Source of the DNA: Raskinella chloraquaticus (SeqCode)
GTDB taxonomy: Bacteria > Pseudomonadota > Alphaproteobacteria > Rhizobiales > UBA4765
Assembly: GCA_002365175.1 (NCBI GenBank)
Contig: DEZK01000016.1
Location: 1 to 64,000, forward strand
Reading direction: 5' to 3'
Length of the DNA stretch: 64,000 nucleotides
The notes under the pieces are model-generated. The model had not been told where the DNA came from and searched no databases. It was given only the letters and a program-made list of their open reading frames with translations. A program made the position numbers and the translations under genes. Shown piece by piece: positions 18,280-26,676 of the stretch. Position 1 is the first letter of the stretch, and every line of letters begins with the position of its first letter.

Positions 18280-18624
18280 TCAGCCTGCTCTCCGAAGGTG
18301 AATTGATCAACTGCGAAAGCCGGTCCTGCAATGACTTGCGCACCGGTTTCATGTAAGCGCTTCGCCATTTTCTTTGGATTGATCAACGATGCTTGCGACG
18401 ACTACGCGCAGGATTTTTGTGGCGCGTTCGCCCCAAGCTTCCGAGCATGCGAGGAGCGAGTTATCGTCATCTCCCAGAAACGCCTCTCCACACAGATTGA
18501 GCGAGGCTATCCAGCCAATTGCTGTGGAAACTCTGCACCTGGAGCGGATCTCAACTTGACCGAGCGAACTCGAAAACGGGGCTCAAAAGTCGGCTTCCTG
18601 GCATACGCCCTGGAACATGATCAC
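18280..18624. other. Intergenic region between convergent units
   Basis: About 345 bases between the LysR gene and the end of the sulfonate-type operon. No gene with recognisable similarity is seen. A minus-strand reading of 18280-18386 faintly resembles the end of a PLP-dependent aminotransferase (LHETGAQVIAGPAFAVD), but it is too short and unsupported to annotate. No clear terminator hairpin was found. Confidence 0.4.
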
Positions 18625-19620
18625 TCAGCAAAGCAGAACGAGCTTTGAAGCGCCGGAAGTGCCCTCGTCTATGTCCCGGAATGCTTTCGCGCCATCCTCC
18701 AGCGGACATTCCGAGAACCATTTCAGCGCGCCAAGCGCGCCCGCCGCCAAAGCATCCACAGTCTGATGGAAGTCGATGGGCGTATAGCAATAGGTGCCAG
18801 TGACCGTGACTTCCTGGAGCGTGATCTTGCGGACGTCAAGCCCATCCAAGCCAGGCAGCAACCCCGCGTGGACAATGACGCCCCCAGGGCGGACCATGGC
18901 GCAGGCGCACGCACGCGTTGCAGATGCTCCAACAGCGTCGATCACCAGATCGATGCTGTTGGCCTGAGGTTCACCGAGGGTGCCCGGCGCATAGACATCG
19001 AAGCCCTCCTGATCGGCAATGGCCATCTGCCGGAGCACGTTCGGCTCGGCAATGCGGACATCCCTTGCGCCGAAATGCCGTGCCACGATGGCGGATGCCA
19101 ATCCGATCGCGCCCCCCCCAAGTATGACAACGCGGCATGCAGCAAGCGGTTGGTGCACGCGCTCAGCGCCCAACCTCACCGCGTGCCAGGCCACAGCCAC
19201 CGGCTCGGCCAGTGCGGCATGTGAGATGGGCATGTGATCTGGAATGGCGACGACGTTGCGCTCGGGGATGCGGACCAACTCGGCAAACGCACCGGAGCGC
19301 GGCGGCATCGAGATGATCTGCCGCGTCGGTGACAGATGCCAACGCCCTTCGATCGCGTAGGGGCATGAGGGGTCCACCACCAGCGGGTTGATGGTGACGC
19401 GCTCACCGTCGCGTGCGCCACCGACGATGCGGCCTGCAGCCTCGTGGCCGAGGATCAGCGGGGCGGGGCGACGGCTGTCATGGCCGTGATACGCGTGCAT
19501 GTCTGAGCCGCAAATGCCGACAGCTTCGACGCGGACAACAAGTTCACCGGGTTCCGCCACCGGATCCGGCTCCTCACGATAGACGAGGCTGTTCGGGCCG
19601 GTATAAACGAGCGCTTTCAT
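18625..19620 (-). CDS. Zinc-type alcohol dehydrogenase, HpsP/L-idonate 5-dehydrogenase-like
   Basis: A 331-residue medium-chain dehydrogenase. Catalytic-zinc ligands are visible in VGICGSDMHAYHG and LILGHEAAGRIVG, and the Rossmann motif is VVILGGGAIGLASAI. Where relatives carry four cysteines for the structural zinc (C-x2-C-x2-C-x7-C), this protein has VDPSCPYAIEGRWHLSP with a single Cys, so the structural zinc is probably lost. It is the last gene of the LacI-controlled operon, after an SDR and an HpsN-like enzyme. In dihydroxypropanesulfonate (DHPS) degraders an SDR plus a zinc dehydrogenase (HpsO, HpsP) racemise DHPS at C2; this gene fits that slot. A sugar-acid dehydrogenase role is the alternative. 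ATG 19620 follows AGGACG. Confidence 0.8.
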   Translation of the reverse strand: MKALVYTGPNSLVYREEPDPVAEPGELVVRVEAVGICGSDMHAYHGHDSRRPAPLILGHEAAGRIVGGARDGERVTINPLVVDPSCPYAIEGRWHLSPTRQIISMPPRSGAFAELVRIPERNVVAIPDHMPISHAALAEPVAVAWHAVRLGAERVHQPLAACRVVILGGGAIGLASAIVARHFGARDVRIAEPNVLRQMAIADQEGFDVYAPGTLGEPQANSIDLVIDAVGASATRACACAMVRPGGVIVHAGLLPGLDGLDVRKITLQEVTVTGTYCYTPIDFHQTVDALAAGALGALKWFSECPLEDGAKAFRDIDEGTSGASKLVLLC

Positions 19621-19631
19621 CAAGTGACGTC

Positions 19632-20405
19632 CTATTTCGCTGTGAAGCCGCCGTCGACAGCCAGCGTCTGTCCGGTGATGTATGCCGAAGCGACGGACGC
19701 AAGAAACACCGTCGCACCCGCGAGATCATCGAGCGCACCATTCCTGCCGATGGCGGTCTGCGCGGCGTTCTTGGCGGCACGCTCGGGGTCGTTGAATACA
19801 GGCTCGGTCAGAGGCGTCGGAAAGAAGCCGGGCGCGATTGCGTTGCAGGTGATGCCGTGGCGCGACCATTCCTCGGCAATGGCGCGCGTGAGTTGGACGA
19901 TGCCACCCTTGGCTGCTCCATAGGGCGCGGAATTCGGAAAGGCCCGCGTGCTCTGCAACGATGCCAGGTTGATGATACGGCCGTGCCCGCGGGCCGCCAT
20001 CGCTGGGGCCAGACTTTGCGTCAGCAGGAAGGGTGCGCGCAGGTGCAGCGCCAGGTGGAGATCGAACGCTTCGGCGCTGACCTCTATGAAAGGCTGACGC
20101 AGGTTGATCCCGGCGGCATTGACGAGAATGTCTGGCGAAATCTGCAAACCCTCGAGCCCATGCGCAACGACATCAGCGCAATCGGACGCTGCCAGATCAA
20201 CTGCAAGCCCGCTGACAGCGATATCTTCGAGCATCAGGCCGGCAACGGCCTCGGCGGTCTGCTCCTGTCGCCTTGCTGCCAGCACGATGCTCGCACCGGC
20301 CAGCCCCAGCGCCCGCGCCATGGCGAGGCCAATGCCGCTATTGCCGCCGGTGACAAGCGCGGTCCGCCCGGTCAGGTCGAAGAGGTGGCCAAGCCGGAAG
20401 CCCAA
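19632..20405 (-). CDS. Short-chain dehydrogenase, HpsO/gluconate 5-dehydrogenase-like
   Basis: A 257-residue classical SDR: TGGNSGIGLAMARAL cofactor loop, DILVNAAGINLRQPF, active-site Tyr and Lys in APYGAAKGGIVQ, and the C-terminal ITGQTLAVDGGFTAK. The start is a TTG directly after the stop codon of the HpsN-like gene, supported by GGAGG about 7 bases upstream inside that gene's end; no ATG is suitably placed. It ends 11 bases before the zinc dehydrogenase start. With its neighbours it fits the HpsO position in the DHPS pathway, acting on the C2 hydroxyl; IdnO-like 5-keto sugar acid reductase is the main alternative. Confidence 0.82.
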   Translation of the reverse strand: MGFRLGHLFDLTGRTALVTGGNSGIGLAMARALGLAGASIVLAARRQEQTAEAVAGLMLEDIAVSGLAVDLAASDCADVVAHGLEGLQISPDILVNAAGINLRQPFIEVSAEAFDLHLALHLRAPFLLTQSLAPAMAARGHGRIINLASLQSTRAFPNSAPYGAAKGGIVQLTRAIAEEWSRHGITCNAIAPGFFPTPLTEPVFNDPERAAKNAAQTAIGRNGALDDLAGATVFLASVASAYITGQTLAVDGGFTAK

Positions 20406-21719
20406 TCAGGCCTCCACCGGTTGGCCAAGGTCGACATTGGTCCCGGGCGCATACTTTGTCATGCGCACATCCGACGTGCGGGCATGCGCCTCCATGCCTT
20501 CCATGCGCGAGATGCGGGCGGAGACGGGCGCGATTAGCTTGCAGGCATCGCGCGTCATCTTCTGCCAGGTCAGGGGCTTAAGAAACTTGTGCACTGAGAG
20601 GCCCGCCGAATAGCGCGCGGCGAACTTGGTCGGCAGGATGTGGTTGGGACCGGAGACCTTGTCGCCGAAAGCCACATTGGTTTCCTCGCCAAGGAAGAGC
20701 GAGCCGTAGTTGGTGAGGTTCTGTTGCCACCAGTCGAGATCGTTGCAATGCACCTCCAGATGCTCGCAGGCGTACTCATCCGACACAGTGACCATCTCCT
20801 CGCGACTGCCACAGAGCACCACTTCTCCATAGTCGCGCCAGGCAGCCCCCGCTGCATCGCGCGCGGTCGGCGGCAGTGCCGCAATCAGTTCAGGCATCAG
20901 GCGCGTCACCTCATCCGCAATGCGGCGCGAGGTGGTGATAAGCCAGGCCGGGCTTTCGTGACCATGCTCGGCCTGTCCGACAAGGTCGGTCGCCACGATC
21001 AATGAATCCGCGCTGTCATCAGCGATAACGGCGACTTCGGACGGGCCCGCAAACACATCAATGCCGACCTTGCCAAACAACATGCGCTTGGCCTCGGCCA
21101 CAAACTTGTTGCCCGGACCAACGATGATGTCGGCCTTTTGGCCCGTGAACAGGCCATAGGTGATGGCCGCGATCGCCTGTACACCACCAAGGCACATGAT
21201 GATATCGGCACCGGCCACCTGCATGGCATAGAGCACATGGGGATGGATGCCCTTGCCCTTGAACGGCGCAGAACAGGCCACGACCGTCTTTACGCCTGCC
21301 GCCTTGGCGGTCGCGACCGACATATAGGCTGAGGCGATGTGGGCATAGCGGCCGGTTGGCACATAACAGCCAGCCGTATTCACCGGCACCAGCTTCTGGC
21401 CCAGGTGGAGGCCAGGCGAAATCTCAAGCGAGAAATCCTGCACTGAGGCGCGCTGCGCTTCTGCGAAGCGGCGTACCTGGTTGGCTGCAAAGTCGATGTC
21501 GTCTTTGACAGATTGTGGTATGCCCTGTGTACGCTCGGCGATCGTGGCCGGGGTCATCACGATATCACCGCCCCATTTGTCGAGTGTGAGCGCGTAGTCA
21601 CGCACAGCCTGCTCGCCACCCGCCTCGATTGCCGCCAGCATCTCTGTCACGACCTTGCGCGCAGTGTCGGTCTCGGTCTCGGGTGTCTTCGCTGCGCGCT
21701 TGAGATGGGTGATGGCCAT
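20406..21719 (-). CDS. hpsN: HisD-family dehydrogenase, probable sulfopropanediol 3-dehydrogenase
   Basis: A 437-residue histidinol-dehydrogenase-fold protein. The HisD zinc and catalytic residues are conserved in pattern: QAEHG (Gln and His), CEHLEV (the Glu-His pair), GDKVSGPNHILPT (Asp) and MEAHARTSDVR (C-terminal His). From memory of characterised HpsN proteins, blocks such as AWRDYGEVVLC, DLDWW, YGSLFLGEETNVAFGDK, GLSVHKFLK and EGMEAHAR are far more HpsN-like than HisD-like. It lies in an operon with sulfonate-type ABC genes, an SDR and a zinc dehydrogenase and not with his genes. Predicted reaction: NAD-dependent four-electron oxidation of dihydroxypropanesulfonate to sulfolactate. No sulfolactate sulfo-lyase genes are in the window. 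Confidence 0.78.
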   Translation of the reverse strand: MAITHLKRAAKTPETETDTARKVVTEMLAAIEAGGEQAVRDYALTLDKWGGDIVMTPATIAERTQGIPQSVKDDIDFAANQVRRFAEAQRASVQDFSLEISPGLHLGQKLVPVNTAGCYVPTGRYAHIASAYMSVATAKAAGVKTVVACSAPFKGKGIHPHVLYAMQVAGADIIMCLGGVQAIAAITYGLFTGQKADIIVGPGNKFVAEAKRMLFGKVGIDVFAGPSEVAVIADDSADSLIVATDLVGQAEHGHESPAWLITTSRRIADEVTRLMPELIAALPPTARDAAGAAWRDYGEVVLCGSREEMVTVSDEYACEHLEVHCNDLDWWQQNLTNYGSLFLGEETNVAFGDKVSGPNHILPTKFAARYSAGLSVHKFLKPLTWQKMTRDACKLIAPVSARISRMEGMEAHARTSDVRMTKYAPGTNVDLGQPVEA

Positions 21720-21782
21720 GGTCGTGTTATCCTTGCAACTCGGGGAGAAGCGGGCCGCATCACTGCGGCCCGCGCATCGATG

Positions 21783-22832
21783 TCACTTCTTGTCGAACTC
21801 GGTGGCGAAGGCCTTCAGCTTCGGGTCAGCCGCAACGCGCTTTAGGAAGTCGTCAGTGATGTAACCCTTGGCGTCCGGATTGGAGGGAATGGTGCCGACC
21901 TCGGTGATGAACTTGCCGATTTCGGAGAACCAGCCATCGACCGTGGAGCCCGCAGCGCCGCGGGCCATGATTTTCAGCTGTTCGTCGAGACCGAAGGTCG
22001 GACGCAGGGCGAATTCCTGATCCATGGCGCGGGCAGACACTTCGAGGCCGCCTTGCTTGTAGAAATCAAGCGCGAGGGTGCGGGCTTCTGCCGGGTTAGC
22101 CTTAGCCCATGACCAGCCGCGCAGGAACACGGCGAGGAACTTGGCCACCTCATCCGGGCGCTCCTTGGCAAAGTCGCCGCGCACGATCAACGCACCGGGT
22201 ACGATGGCATCGGCATCGCCGCCGGAACAGAGATACCTGGCGCCAGCCCGCTCTTCGAGCGTGTAGGTGTTTGGAGCCCAGACGCCGGCGAAGTCACCGT
22301 TGTTCGATGTCAGCGCCGTGATGATTTGCGCTTGACCGAGGTTGACGAACTGCATGTCATTGGCAGCAAGGCCCAACTTCACTAGGCACTTGCGCGATGC
22401 GTAATCGACCGTCGAATTAGTGGTCAGCAATAGGCGCTGGCCTTTGAGGAGTTGTGGGTTGGCCTTGATGGCATCGAAGCGCTCGCCGCGGACCATCATG
22501 GCATTTGTCTTGGATTCATCATTGGTGATGCCGATGGTGAGGATGTTGAAGCGCACCGCGCCCAGCACCGCCGGAACCGAGCCCGTGCCGCCGACATCCC
22601 ATGACTTGGAAGGGGCTGCCGCAATCTGCGGTGCACCAGCCGGAAAGGTGGTGAAGTTCGGCGCAAGGCCAACATCCTTCCACCAACCCTTGACGTTGGC
22701 ATAGTGGAAAGGCAGCGCCCAATAGAGCGACGGCTGGTAGCTGACGCCGATTGGCGCCGGTGTCTGGGCACTGGCAGGCGCGGCCCCCATCAGCGCTGCT
22801 GCGAGCGCAAAGCCTGCGAAAATTGTCCTCAT
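21783..22832 (-). CDS. ABC transporter substrate-binding protein, taurine/sulfonate (SsuA/TauA) type
   Basis: A 349-residue periplasmic protein with a signal peptide (FAGFALAAALMGAAPASAQ) and the NMT1/SsuA fold: IGVSYQPSLYWALPFHYANV, then KGWWKDVGLAPNF and GTGSVPAVLGAVRF. The family binds taurine, alkanesulfonates, nitrate, riboflavin precursors or thiamine precursors. It sits between the DegT aminotransferase and the HpsN-like gene in the LacI-controlled operon, which favours a small sulfonate. A gap of about 60 bases precedes the HpsN-like gene. Confidence 0.88.
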   Translation of the reverse strand: MRTIFAGFALAAALMGAAPASAQTPAPIGVSYQPSLYWALPFHYANVKGWWKDVGLAPNFTTFPAGAPQIAAAPSKSWDVGGTGSVPAVLGAVRFNILTIGITNDESKTNAMMVRGERFDAIKANPQLLKGQRLLLTTNSTVDYASRKCLVKLGLAANDMQFVNLGQAQIITALTSNNGDFAGVWAPNTYTLEERAGARYLCSGGDADAIVPGALIVRGDFAKERPDEVAKFLAVFLRGWSWAKANPAEARTLALDFYKQGGLEVSARAMDQEFALRPTFGLDEQLKIMARGAAGSTVDGWFSEIGKFITEVGTIPSNPDAKGYITDDFLKRVAADPKLKAFATEFDKK

Positions 22833-22880
22833 GGTACTGTCTCCCCTGGTGTTGACTGGCTTGGCGTCAATTACGCGTTG

Positions 22881-24149
22881 TTATCCCGCCGCCTGCCTGA
22901 TGGCGGTGGTTTCTCCTGCTCCGTGCCCAGCTTCGGCTGAAACCACGGCATCAATGGCCCAGCAGACGATGTCGCCCACGAGGTCACACTCCTCATCCGT
23001 CAGCGTCACCGGGGTGCGGATGTCGCATAGCCCGGCCAGCACTGCGTGTGTCTGCGACAGTGCGCCTTGATCGCCCGCATAGTGCCAGTGGCGCGGCGCG
23101 CTGGTGAAGCCGATCTGATGTGGCGCACCGAACCACTTAACCGGCAGGCCCCGCGCCTTGCATTGGCCGATCACCTCGCTGATTTCGTGCTGCGACAGGC
23201 CTTGCAACGAAAACTGCACGGAGGTGGCCGAGTAGCGCTCATTGGGGCTGCGCTCGGGCAATCGTACCTGCTGCGCACGGGAAAGGCGGGAACTGATCCG
23301 GTCGTGGATCTCATTCCAGCGTGCCGCGCGGCGCGGCAACTCAGCCAGTTGTGGGCGTAGCATCGCGGCGGCAAGCGCCGTCATACGCATGCTGAAATTG
23401 GGCGTGCGCTCAGACCAACGGGCCATAACCTCGGGGTCGGGCGTGCTCAGGTGCTGGGCATGAAGCATGTAGCTGCCGGCATGCAGGATTGCGCGCGCCG
23501 CCATGTCAGCGTCATCCAGCACGAGAAAGCCACCCTCCCCTGCATTGAGATGCTTGTATGTCTGTGCGCTGAAGGCGCCGACGGCGCCGAATGTACCGAT
23601 CGTCTGACCGCGCCATGACGCACAGAGCGAGTGGGCACAATCCTCTATCAACTTGAGGCCAACCTCGCGGCAGACGGCCACGACAGAGTCCATGTTAGCG
23701 ATGTGGCCACGCATATGCGAGAGCAGCAACACCTTTGCGCCCGAGGCAAATGCCTTGGCGCGCAGGTCAGCCGCATCGATACAGTAATCCTGTCCGATCT
23801 CGACGATCACAGCTCTTGCACCGGCATGCGCAATCGCGCCGGGCACGGGAGCGAGCGTGAAGCCGTTCACCAGCACCGGATCGCCAGGCTGGACATCCAG
23901 CACTTTGAGGCCAAGAAAGATCGCACCGCCACCAGAGTTGACAGCCACGCAATAGTGCCGCCCGACGAAGGCCGCGAACTCCTGTTCCAGCAACGATGCG
24001 TCAGCCTGATCCGCGCCCAGCTCGCCATAGCGGAACAGGCGGCCTGACTTCATCAACTCAAGGGCGCGCGCCATGCCTGCAGCCGGGATCGGTTCCGGTT
24101 CGGTAAGGTCGCGCGTCAGCTTTGGCAGCTGGGTGACATCAGGTGACAT
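22881..24149 (-). CDS. DegT/DnrJ/EryC1-family PLP aminotransferase
   Basis: A 422-residue fold-type I PLP enzyme: GGGAIFLGLK phosphate loop, LIEDCAHSLCA with the PLP-ring-stacking and pyridine Asp residues (about 167-176), and the Schiff-base Lys199 in AFSAQTYKHLNAGEGG. The length is slightly above the usual 370-400 of sugar aminotransferases. Relatives transaminate keto-sugars, but a place between a sulfonate-type ATPase gene (11-base overlap) and the solute-binding protein gene is unusual. A role on an amino-C3 sulfonate or an amino polyol is possible but is inference. No PLP-fold partner or nucleotide-sugar gene is adjacent. Confidence 0.85.
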   Translation of the reverse strand: MSPDVTQLPKLTRDLTEPEPIPAAGMARALELMKSGRLFRYGELGADQADASLLEQEFAAFVGRHYCVAVNSGGGAIFLGLKVLDVQPGDPVLVNGFTLAPVPGAIAHAGARAVIVEIGQDYCIDAADLRAKAFASGAKVLLLSHMRGHIANMDSVVAVCREVGLKLIEDCAHSLCASWRGQTIGTFGAVGAFSAQTYKHLNAGEGGFLVLDDADMAARAILHAGSYMLHAQHLSTPDPEVMARWSERTPNFSMRMTALAAAMLRPQLAELPRRAARWNEIHDRISSRLSRAQQVRLPERSPNERYSATSVQFSLQGLSQHEISEVIGQCKARGLPVKWFGAPHQIGFTSAPRHWHYAGDQGALSQTHAVLAGLCDIRTPVTLTDEECDLVGDIVCWAIDAVVSAEAGHGAGETTAIRQAAG

Positions 24150-24936
24150 TTGCGCCCTTCTCCTCGCGCAGCGATTTCCAGATCTGGGTCCGCAGATGGA
24201 CGAAGGACTCCAAATCCATCACATCCTCGATGCGCTGATGTTTGTCCCAGTTCTCGGCTTGCCGGATGGCGCGGATGTCGAGTACCTCCTTGATGCGGCC
24301 AGGACGGCGGGTCATGATCGCAACACGGTCAGCCAGATAGACCGCTTCCTCCACAGCGTGGGTTATGAATAGTACGGTGCGCGGGTTTACGCGGGCGAGG
24401 CGGACCAGTTCCTCCTGCATGACCACGCGGGTCTGCGCATCAAGAGCGCCGAACGGCTCGTCCATCAACAGCACGTCTGGATCGAGCACATAGGCGCGGG
24501 CGATTGCGACGCGCTGCTGCATGCCGCCAGACAATTGGTGCGGGAAAGCCGCCGCATGGCTTTCGAGGTTCATGAGTTTCAGGGCGCCCGCAACCAGATC
24601 GGCTCGCTTGCCCGCGGGCAAGTTCTTGTTGCGCAGACCAAGCTCGATGTTCTCGCGCACGGTCTTCCATGGGAAGAGCGCGAATTGCTGGAACACCACG
24701 GCACGGTCAGGCCCCGGCGCTGTCACCGGTTTGCCGCTGACGCTGACCACGCCCGCGCTGGGGGCCTCAAAACCCGCGACCATCCGCAGGCATGTGGTCT
24801 TGCCGCAGCCCGATGGCCCTACGATGGCGACGAATTCCTTCTCGCCGATTTCCAGATTGATGTCGTCGAGCGCTTTGACGCCGCCCGTGTTCGGCCCGAA
24901 AACCTTGTCAACATGATCGAAGCGGATCGAGCCCAT
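24139..24936 (-). CDS. ABC transporter ATP-binding protein, SsuB/TauB type
   Basis: A 265-residue ATPase: Walker A GPSGCGKTTCLRMVAGFE, Q-loop VVFQQFALFPWKTV, signature LSGGMQQRVAIARAY, Walker B VLLMDEPFGALD and H-loop FITHAVEEAVYLADRV, all characteristic of the nitrate/sulfonate/taurine subfamily. Two adjacent ATGs (24939 and 24936) follow GAGGAG; 24936 has the better spacing. The gene is 10 bases after the second permease and overlaps the aminotransferase gene by 11 bases. Confidence 0.9.
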   Translation of the reverse strand: MGSIRFDHVDKVFGPNTGGVKALDDINLEIGEKEFVAIVGPSGCGKTTCLRMVAGFEAPSAGVVSVSGKPVTAPGPDRAVVFQQFALFPWKTVRENIELGLRNKNLPAGKRADLVAGALKLMNLESHAAAFPHQLSGGMQQRVAIARAYVLDPDVLLMDEPFGALDAQTRVVMQEELVRLARVNPRTVLFITHAVEEAVYLADRVAIMTRRPGRIKEVLDIRAIRQAENWDKHQRIEDVMDLESFVHLRTQIWKSLREEKGANVT

Positions 24937-24946
24937 CATCGTCTCC

Positions 24947-25735
24947 TCAAGCTTCGAGGCCGCGGCGGCGGCGCAGCCAGCCTTCGCCCTGCCGAAGCAA
25001 GACATCGATGATCATACCGACGATACCGATAGCGATCATGCCGGCCATCACGGTCGGCGTCGCGACATTGGCCTGTGCCTGCACCATCATGAACCCGACC
25101 CCGGCCGCGGCAACGATCAGCTCGGCGCCGACGAGGCTTTGCCAGCCGAGACCCGCCGAAACGCGCAGGCCGGACACGATGGACGGCGTTGCAGCGGGCA
25201 AAAGGATTTCGAGGATTGTACGGGTGTTGCCGGTGCCCAGCATGCGGGCCGCCTCGATCAGACGAGGTTCGACAAAGCGCGCCCCGCGATAGGCATTGAT
25301 TAGGCAGGGCGGGAAAGCCCCGGCGAAGATGATCATCACTGGCCCGCCTATACCCGTGCCAAACCAGAGCGCGGCGAACGGCACCCACGCGATGGGCGCA
25401 ATGAAGCGCAGACCGTCGAAGATCGGCGTGACGATATCATCAAGCAAGCGAAACCAGCCCATCAACAGGCCAAGCGGCACACCCACCAGCGCAGCCAGCA
25501 GCACGCCGACGGCATAGCGCTGGAAAGACGAGGCCAGATGCTGCGGCAGGGTTGCGCCGGCGAACGGCGACGTCATCAGGTGCAGCATGCGCTGGATGAC
25601 ATCGAGCGGGGTCGGCAGGAACTGGCGCGGGACAATGCCAGAGGCGGCCAGGAAGGTCCACAGACCAACGAACAGCACGACGCCGAGCGTGCCCCATCCG
25701 ACGGTCTCAAGGAATCTGAGGGGCGCGCCATTCAT
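24947..25735 (-). CDS. ABC transporter permease, SsuC/TauC type (second permease)
   Basis: A 262-residue inner-membrane protein with six predicted helices and the SsuC-type motif EAARMLGTGNTRTILEILLP, followed by SIVSGLRVSAGLGWQSLVGAE. It is 3 bases downstream of another, different SsuC-type permease. The usual sulfonate importer has one permease gene acting as a homodimer, so this operon probably makes a heterodimeric channel. Confidence 0.88.
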   Translation of the reverse strand: MNGAPLRFLETVGWGTLGVVLFVGLWTFLAASGIVPRQFLPTPLDVIQRMLHLMTSPFAGATLPQHLASSFQRYAVGVLLAALVGVPLGLLMGWFRLLDDIVTPIFDGLRFIAPIAWVPFAALWFGTGIGGPVMIIFAGAFPPCLINAYRGARFVEPRLIEAARMLGTGNTRTILEILLPAATPSIVSGLRVSAGLGWQSLVGAELIVAAAGVGFMMVQAQANVATPTVMAGMIAIGIVGMIIDVLLRQGEGWLRRRRGLEA

Positions 25736-25738
25736 CGC

Positions 25739-26515
25739 CTAATCCCTCGCTGCCACATTCCAGGCGAGCGCGTGCTGCTCGGCCATGGCCAGAAGCTTGG
25801 TTGTGCCCCAGCCAAGCATGCCGACCGTGACCATGCCGACAAGGATCATGCCCGGATAGAGATCCTGTTGCGCCATGTTGAGCACGAAGCCGACACCGAC
25901 CAGCGCGCCGACCAATTCGGCCGCGACCAGCGTGGTCCACGAGGCCTGCAGCGACAGTCTCAGCCCTGTGAAGATCATCGGGGCTGCAGCCGGCGCTATC
26001 ACTTCCGTCACCATTCGCCAGCGCGGCGTGCCAAGCATACGCGCGGCTTCGAGGATCGGACGATCAATAGTGCGCACGCCCGTGAAGCTATTGATGACGG
26101 ACGGCACGAAGGCTGAAAACCAGATCACCATGATCTTTGCGGCATCGCCAAGGCCCAGCCAGAGGATCGCCAGCGGAATCCAGGCCAGCGGTGGGATCGG
26201 ACGGATAACGAGAAAGACCGGGTTGATGGCAGCTTCGACCTTCCGGCTCCAGCCCATCCAAAGACCGAGGGGCACGCCGGTAGCAACTGCTACAGCAAAG
26301 CCCATGACCACGAGCTTCAGGCTATGCAGCGCATGCTGGAGAAGATCACCGCCGGCGTAGCCGCGACCGGTGATCTGCCGGAACGAGGCCCAAAACTCTG
26401 CTGGGGACGGAAAGCGCCCGCCAGAGACCATGCCGGTGACGGTAGTCAGCAGGAACCATATCGCGACAAGGGCGAGCACGGTGGCCAGGCCGATCCATGT
26501 GCGTCGTCCAAGCAT
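25739..26515 (-). CDS. ABC transporter permease, SsuC/TauC type (first permease)
   Basis: A 258-residue inner-membrane protein beginning MLGRRTWIGLATVLALVAIW, with the SsuC motif EAARMLGTPRWRMVTEVIAP and FTGLRLSLQASWTTLVAAE. ATG 26515 is chosen because the upstream part of the open frame (to 26623) lacks similarity and would cover the promoter and operator; GAGGA lies about 11 bases upstream. It is the first gene of the operon that runs to 18625. Confidence 0.88.
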   Translation of the reverse strand: MLGRRTWIGLATVLALVAIWFLLTTVTGMVSGGRFPSPAEFWASFRQITGRGYAGGDLLQHALHSLKLVVMGFAVAVATGVPLGLWMGWSRKVEAAINPVFLVIRPIPPLAWIPLAILWLGLGDAAKIMVIWFSAFVPSVINSFTGVRTIDRPILEAARMLGTPRWRMVTEVIAPAAAPMIFTGLRLSLQASWTTLVAAELVGALVGVGFVLNMAQQDLYPGMILVGMVTVGMLGWGTTKLLAMAEQHALAWNVAARD

Positions 26516-26546
26516 GACGGCAGTTCCTCGCGATGCCACACATTTA

Positions 26547-26562
26547 ATGCGAGCGCTTTCAT
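26547..26562. promoter_or_regulatory. Probable LacI-family operator
   Basis: ATGCGAGCGCTTTCAT is a 16-base imperfect palindrome centred on GCGC, the shape of LacI/GalR-family operators (half site CGCTTTCAT). It lies 32 bases upstream of the first permease start and 115 bases upstream of the divergent LacI gene, so it could repress both. Confidence 0.55.
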
Positions 26563-26676
26563 TCACGATTTCAGGAAGAAATTGGCTTGTCAATGCGAAT
26601 TCTGCCTGATCAATATAGACCAAGACCTCAACTTGAAATGATTTGCGAATGAAAGATTTTTCAATAACCTGATGTC

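Noticed and set aside
18280..18386. Possible aminotransferase (MocR-like) C-terminal remnant on the minus strand
   Set aside because: Only about 20 residues look similar and they overlap the end of the LysR gene; too weak.
19413..20537. Long plus-strand open frame across the SDR and dehydrogenase genes
   Set aside because: Overlaps three convincing minus-strand genes, low-complexity Arg/Gln-rich translation.
20406..21719. Histidine biosynthesis enzyme HisD
   Set aside because: The family fold fits, but the operon has no his genes and sequence blocks such as DLDWW and YGSLFLGEE look like HpsN; the sulfonate-type neighbours favour the latter.
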